Source: Phycisphaeraceae bacterium
Lineage (GTDB): Bacteria > Planctomycetota > Phycisphaerae > Phycisphaerales > UBA1924
Direction: 5' to 3'
Length of the DNA stretch: 62,689 nucleotides
Assembly: GCA_019636535.1 (NCBI GenBank)
Contig: JAHBXK010000019.1
Coordinates: forward strand, 1 to 62,689
Below, in pieces: positions 59,919 through 62,689 of the stretch; positions within the stretch are counted from its first letter, which is position 1, and every line of letters begins with the position of its first letter. The notes under the pieces are model-generated. The model worked only from the letters and a program-made list of their open reading frames with translations. It ran no database searches and was not told where the DNA came from. The translations under genes and the position numbers were made by a program.

Positions 59919-60209
59919 ATGCATCCGATCGGCAACGTGAGCACCAACGCACGACTCCTCTGCTTGCTGTCGATCTGCCTGGTGGCGGCCGTGGCGTCGG
60001 GGGTGGTGCGCTTCGGGTCGGGCCTGACGGTCCCTCCGGTCTGGCTCGACGTCGTCTTCCTGGTGTCGTGCGCGGGCGTGCTGGCCGTGGTGCTCGTGCT
60101 GATGATCATGAGCCTGCACCGTCACCACGACCGCCCGGGTGAACCCGACCACCGCGGCGGTGGCAGCCGGGACGGCGACGACGGAAACCGCCGTGCGGGC
60201 GGGATGTGA
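59919..60209 (+). CDS. Small two-helix membrane protein, unknown function
   Basis: This is a 96-residue putative protein with two hydrophobic segments (LLCLLSICLVAAVASGVV and WLDVVFLVSCAGVLAVVLVL) and a charged His/Asp/Gly-rich tail (SLHRHHDRPGEPDHRGGG). There is no recognised family. It has no strong ribosome site, but hydrophobic organisation and position between the ethylene-receptor-like gene and the PRC-barrel gene support it moderately. It is divergent from the ethylene-receptor-like gene (84-base gap), so the two could share a control region. Confidence 0.6.
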   Translation: MHPIGNVSTNARLLCLLSICLVAAVASGVVRFGSGLTVPPVWLDVVFLVSCAGVLAVVLVLMIMSLHRHHDRPGEPDHRGGGSRDGDDGNRRAGGM

Positions 60210-60244
60210 TGCGCGGCCCGGCGTGGGGCGGAGTCGGACTGGAA

Positions 60245-60273
60245 GGGGGAGGGGGGGAGGGGGGGATGGGGGG
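60245..60273. repeat. G-rich tract
   Basis: Four long G-runs on the + strand (GGGGG, GGGGGGG, GGGGGGG, GGGGGG separated by A, A and AT) lie about 165 bases upstream of the PRC-barrel gene. The spacing would allow a G-quadruplex in DNA or in a leader RNA. Confidence 0.7.
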
Positions 60274-60435
60274 ATGAGCGCAATATGAAACGGAATTCGT
60301 GCGGCGGTCACGGGGGCGTCACGACTCCGGGCGAAGGTTGTGTGTCGGACGTGCAGAGACCGGGGCGTGCCCGGATCGACGAGCCGAGCACCGCAGCGCT
60401 CCCGCGCGGAGCGCCCGTCACAAAGGAGCACACGA

Positions 60436-62034
60436 ATGAGCGCGAATTTCCTGTCGGCGTCGGTCTGCGTTGCGGCGGTCCTGTTCGCCGCCGGCCAGGC
60501 CGTCTCGATCGAGCCTCGCAACGAACCGCAGAAGCAGACCGACCGACGCGCTGAGCACGCCCCAACGTTCCGATCGGCCTCAGCGCTCCTGCGTGTCGAC
60601 GTGACCAACCCGAACGGCGAGACGATCGGCAAGGCCGAGAATCTCATCCTCGACCGCGGGAGCGGCCGCGTCGAGTACCTGCTGGTCAAGAGCGGCTCGG
60701 TGCCGGGCGTGGGGGGACGCACCATCGCGGTCTCCTTCGATCAGGTCGGGCGCAGCGCATCGGGGGACGGCTTCACGCTGAGCATGACGCCCGAGCAGGT
60801 CCAGCGCGCGGCCGAGTTCGTGCCCGAGAACTGGGCCGAACTGAAGGAGCGGCCGACGTGGCTGGACGACCTCGACCGCCTGATCCGAGGCGGGAACGCC
60901 GGGGACGACCGCAACGCCGACCCGTACGAGTCGGCGATCAAGGACGCGAGCAGGACCCGGGTCAGGGGCACCATCGCCTCGGTCCGCCGCGTGGAAATGA
61001 CGGGCCGGGAGCAGATCGTCGTCAACGTCCGCGCGGAGGACGGACGGACCCGCGAGATCATCCTCGGACCGTCGTGGTACGTGATGGGGCACGACGCCGC
61101 GCCGATGAGGGGCGGCACGATCGACGCGGACGTGCGCATCGTGGAGACCGAGGGCGGCGGCGCTGCGCGCGTGCACGCGACGTCGGCGCGGGTGAACGGC
61201 GCGGCGATGCCGCTCCGCGACGACCGGGGGCGTCCGGCGTGGCACTTGCCGACCGGCGCGGAAGGCTCCGCGCCGAACGGACAAGCGAGCGACCACGCCC
61301 GCCCGGCCCGCCTGATGCTGATGTCCGACCTGATCGGGGCCAAGGCCCGCGCGCTGGACGCCGAGGGCGGCGAGATCCAGGACGCGCTGGTCGAGACGCG
61401 GTCCGGTCGCGTGGCGATCGTCTGCTTCGATCCCAACGAGAACTTCCTGGGGATCGCGGACACGATCCGGTGCGTCCCGTGGCAGGTCGCCACGGTGAGC
61501 GCGGACGGCGTGGTGCGCTTCGACGCCGACAAGGCGATGCTGATGAACGCCGTGGAGATGCCGAGCGACGCGGCGCGGTTCGACGGCAACTCGGCGTCGC
61601 TGGCGGCGGTGTACCGGGTCTTCCGGGTCGAGCAGCCGGCGTTCGAGCCGCGATCGTCCTCGCGTGCCGACCGACGCGCCGACGGCGCTGCGCAAGCGCC
61701 GATGAGGTGGGTCGAGGCACGCCGCAGCGGCAAGCCCGTCGGCCACGCGGGCGCGATCACCGACGTCCGCTCGGTCCCCCTGGGGGCCGGTGAGCCGCCG
61801 ACGCACGTCGTGGTGATCGCTGCGCCCGAGGGCGGCACGCACACGGTGATCCTCGGCCCCGCGTGGTACATGGAACACCAGAAACTCGAGCTGAAGAAGG
61901 ACGAGCGGATCTCGGTGGAGGGGCGCCGGATCGAGATCGACGGCCGGGCCTACGTGATCGCCGACTCGATCCGCAGGGGTGACAGCGTGATCGAACTGTG
62001 GAGCAACAACCGGCCCGTCTGGTCGCCGCGATGA
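60436..62034 (+). CDS. Exported PRC-barrel protein with internal duplication
   Basis: This is a 532-residue protein with export signal ASVCVAAVLFAAGQAVSIE. A first PRC-barrel-like region (LRVDVTNPNGETIGKAENLI, RVEYLLVKSGS) is followed by a beta domain containing REIILGPSWYVMGHDAAPM and RVNGAAMPLRDDRGRPAWH. A second PRC-like region follows (SDLIGAKARALDAEGGEIQD, IRCVPWQVATVS), and then a second copy of the beta domain (HTVILGPAWYMEHQKLELKK; VIELWSNNRPVW). The protein is therefore a two-fold repeat of PRC plus a beta domain. PRC-barrel proteins are adaptor folds in stress and RNA-processing contexts; the periplasmic role here is unknown. The ATG at 60436 follows AAAGGAG with an 8-base spacer. 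Confidence 0.85.
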   Translation: MSANFLSASVCVAAVLFAAGQAVSIEPRNEPQKQTDRRAEHAPTFRSASALLRVDVTNPNGETIGKAENLILDRGSGRVEYLLVKSGSVPGVGGRTIAVSFDQVGRSASGDGFTLSMTPEQVQRAAEFVPENWAELKERPTWLDDLDRLIRGGNAGDDRNADPYESAIKDASRTRVRGTIASVRRVEMTGREQIVVNVRAEDGRTREIILGPSWYVMGHDAAPMRGGTIDADVRIVETEGGGAARVHATSARVNGAAMPLRDDRGRPAWHLPTGAEGSAPNGQASDHARPARLMLMSDLIGAKARALDAEGGEIQDALVETRSGRVAIVCFDPNENFLGIADTIRCVPWQVATVSADGVVRFDADKAMLMNAVEMPSDAARFDGNSASLAAVYRVFRVEQPAFEPRSSSRADRRADGAAQAPMRWVEARRSGKPVGHAGAITDVRSVPLGAGEPPTHVVVIAAPEGGTHTVILGPAWYMEHQKLELKKDERISVEGRRIEIDGRAYVIADSIRRGDSVIELWSNNRPVWSPR

Positions 62035-62041
62035 CCGGCGC

Positions 62042-62093
62042 TCCCCCCACCCACCCCGCCGGACCGCCCCCCGCCCCCCGCCCCCCGCCCCAC
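62042..62093. repeat. C-rich low-complexity tract
   Basis: Repeated CCCCCCG units follow the PRC-barrel gene stop. Such tracts are hard to sequence and occur in several gaps of this window. Confidence 0.75.
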
Positions 62094-62120
62094 CGGGGCT
62101 CTCTCGGCACTCTCTCGCTC

Positions 62121-62148
62121 GGCCGGCGCTGCCAGCGCAGCGCCGGCC
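62121..62148. promoter_or_regulatory. Perfect GC hairpin between PRC-barrel gene and last gene
   Basis: GGCCGGCGCTG (62121-62131) pairs perfectly with CAGCGCCGGCC (62138-62148) around a 6-base loop. No U-tract follows, so it is either a Rho-assisted end of the PRC-barrel transcript or a leader structure of the gene starting at 62187. Confidence 0.5.
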
Positions 62149-62186
62149 GCATCGCCGGGTTTCGCGAACACGCAAGGAGGTGAACG

Positions 62187-62663
62187 ATGGAACGCATCCA
62201 ACCGTTGAGCGGTGGTGGGGCGGGACGGACGGCCCGCTTCGCGCCGGAGGGCCGGGGGCGCGCCGACGCCCCGCGCGAGCCGGAACTCCCCGCGCACCGG
62301 GAGTTGGAGGTGGAGCCGCCGCCCCCGACGCCGGAAGAGGTGCGCAAGGTCTCGCCCGAAGGGCGCCCGGCCGAGTCGGACCACCTGAGCGGCCACTCGC
62401 TGTGGCGGGTGATGATCATCCCAGCGCTCCTGTGCGGGACGGTGGGGCTGATCGTCTCGGCGTACGCCGGTCTCGCGGCCGGGTTCGTGGCGCTGCTGAT
62501 CGTCTGTGCGCTGGCCTCGGCGTTCAACCCGGTCTTCTGGGCCGCGGGCAACCGGGCCAGAGAACGCGAACAGATCGTGGAACGGCACCGGCACGATCAT
62601 CATCCGCCAACGCCCCCCGCGCCACCGGCCACCGATCCCGACAGGCTCGGCTCCCGCGCGTAG
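62187..62663 (+). CDS. Small membrane protein, unknown function
   Basis: This is a 158-residue protein. A charged, Pro-rich cytoplasmic N-terminal half (about 1-70; ELEVEPPPPTPEEVRKVS) is followed by two hydrophobic segments (VMIIPALLCGTVGLIVSAYA and LAAGFVALLIVCALASAF) and a charged His/Pro-rich tail (EQIVERHRHDHHPPT). There is no recognised family. The ATG at 62187 has a perfect AGGAGG seven bases upstream, supporting real translation. It is the last gene of the envelope/stress cluster and lies 26 bases before the window end. Confidence 0.78.
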   Translation: MERIQPLSGGGAGRTARFAPEGRGRADAPREPELPAHRELEVEPPPPTPEEVRKVSPEGRPAESDHLSGHSLWRVMIIPALLCGTVGLIVSAYAGLAAGFVALLIVCALASAFNPVFWAAGNRAREREQIVERHRHDHHPPTPPAPPATDPDRLGSRA

Positions 62664-62689
62664 CCCCCCCCCCCCCCCCCCCCCCCCCC
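62664..62689. other. Terminal run of 26 C residues
   Basis: The window ends in an unbroken poly-C run directly after a stop codon. This is most likely a sequencing or assembly artefact at a contig end, given the many C/G tracts elsewhere. Confidence 0.8.

Overview
The window looks like a chromosomal contig from a GC-rich planctomycete, most probably of the Phycisphaerae. Four things point that way: a 53-residue small basic protein of the Planctomycetes/Verrucomicrobia/Chlamydiae type (38477-38638), many secreted proteins ending in a tandem dockerin-like EF-hand module of the 'GDFNGDGVVDLADLL' type, a PEP-CTERM-like 'PTPGA' sorting tail, and a HEXXH/TPR peptidase-like protein. No rRNA, convincing tRNA, CRISPR array, transposase, integrase or phage gene was seen. 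The right end is a run of 26 C residues, so it is probably an assembly end. The left end cuts a PAS sensor gene.

Layout. 1-8.2 kb is central metabolism and peroxide defence: a partial sensor, class I aldolase (fbaB), a DUF454 membrane protein, catalase divergent from an OxyR that keeps both redox cysteines, and PEP carboxylase. 8.4-20.5 kb holds a seven-module cysteine-rich secreted protein, a thioredoxin-fold-like exported protein, a TIGR03790-like protein, mannose-1-phosphate guanylyltransferase, RuvX, a LolA-like protein, a TPR/HEXXH peptidase and a LuxR-type regulator. 21-24.5 kb has a UGM-like flavoprotein and a Ycf46-like AAA ATPase.

24.8-34.3 kb is a surface-protein island. It has four consecutive large secreted proteins with dockerin-like tails, including a subtilase whose catalytic Asp position reads as Glu. 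Two of the genes have leader hairpins, GTG starts and strong intrinsic terminators. 34.8-40.0 kb is mixed: a methyltransferase, a PEP-CTERM-like protein, an isolated nuoI, a membrane-anchored protein, the small basic protein and an aminotransferase.

40.1-47.75 kb is one leftward heavy-metal RND operon (His-rich exported protein, TolC-like channel, adaptor, CusA/CzcA pump, His-rich lipoprotein), with two 4-base stop/start overlaps. tspO follows on the other strand. 48.6-54.7 kb encodes a 1839-residue HEAT/DUF4132-type protein and a small upstream partner.

54.8-62.7 kb is an envelope/stress cluster of mostly small genes with strong ribosome binding sites: DUF1328, an entericidin-like lipoprotein, an OmpR/histidine-kinase pair, CsbD-like, DUF892 ferritin-like, a PRC-barrel protein and small membrane proteins. 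Among them is a protein whose three membrane helices match the ethylene-binding domain of plant ETR1 residue for residue at the copper-site positions. It ends after a PAS domain with no kinase. That protein is the most striking item in the window.
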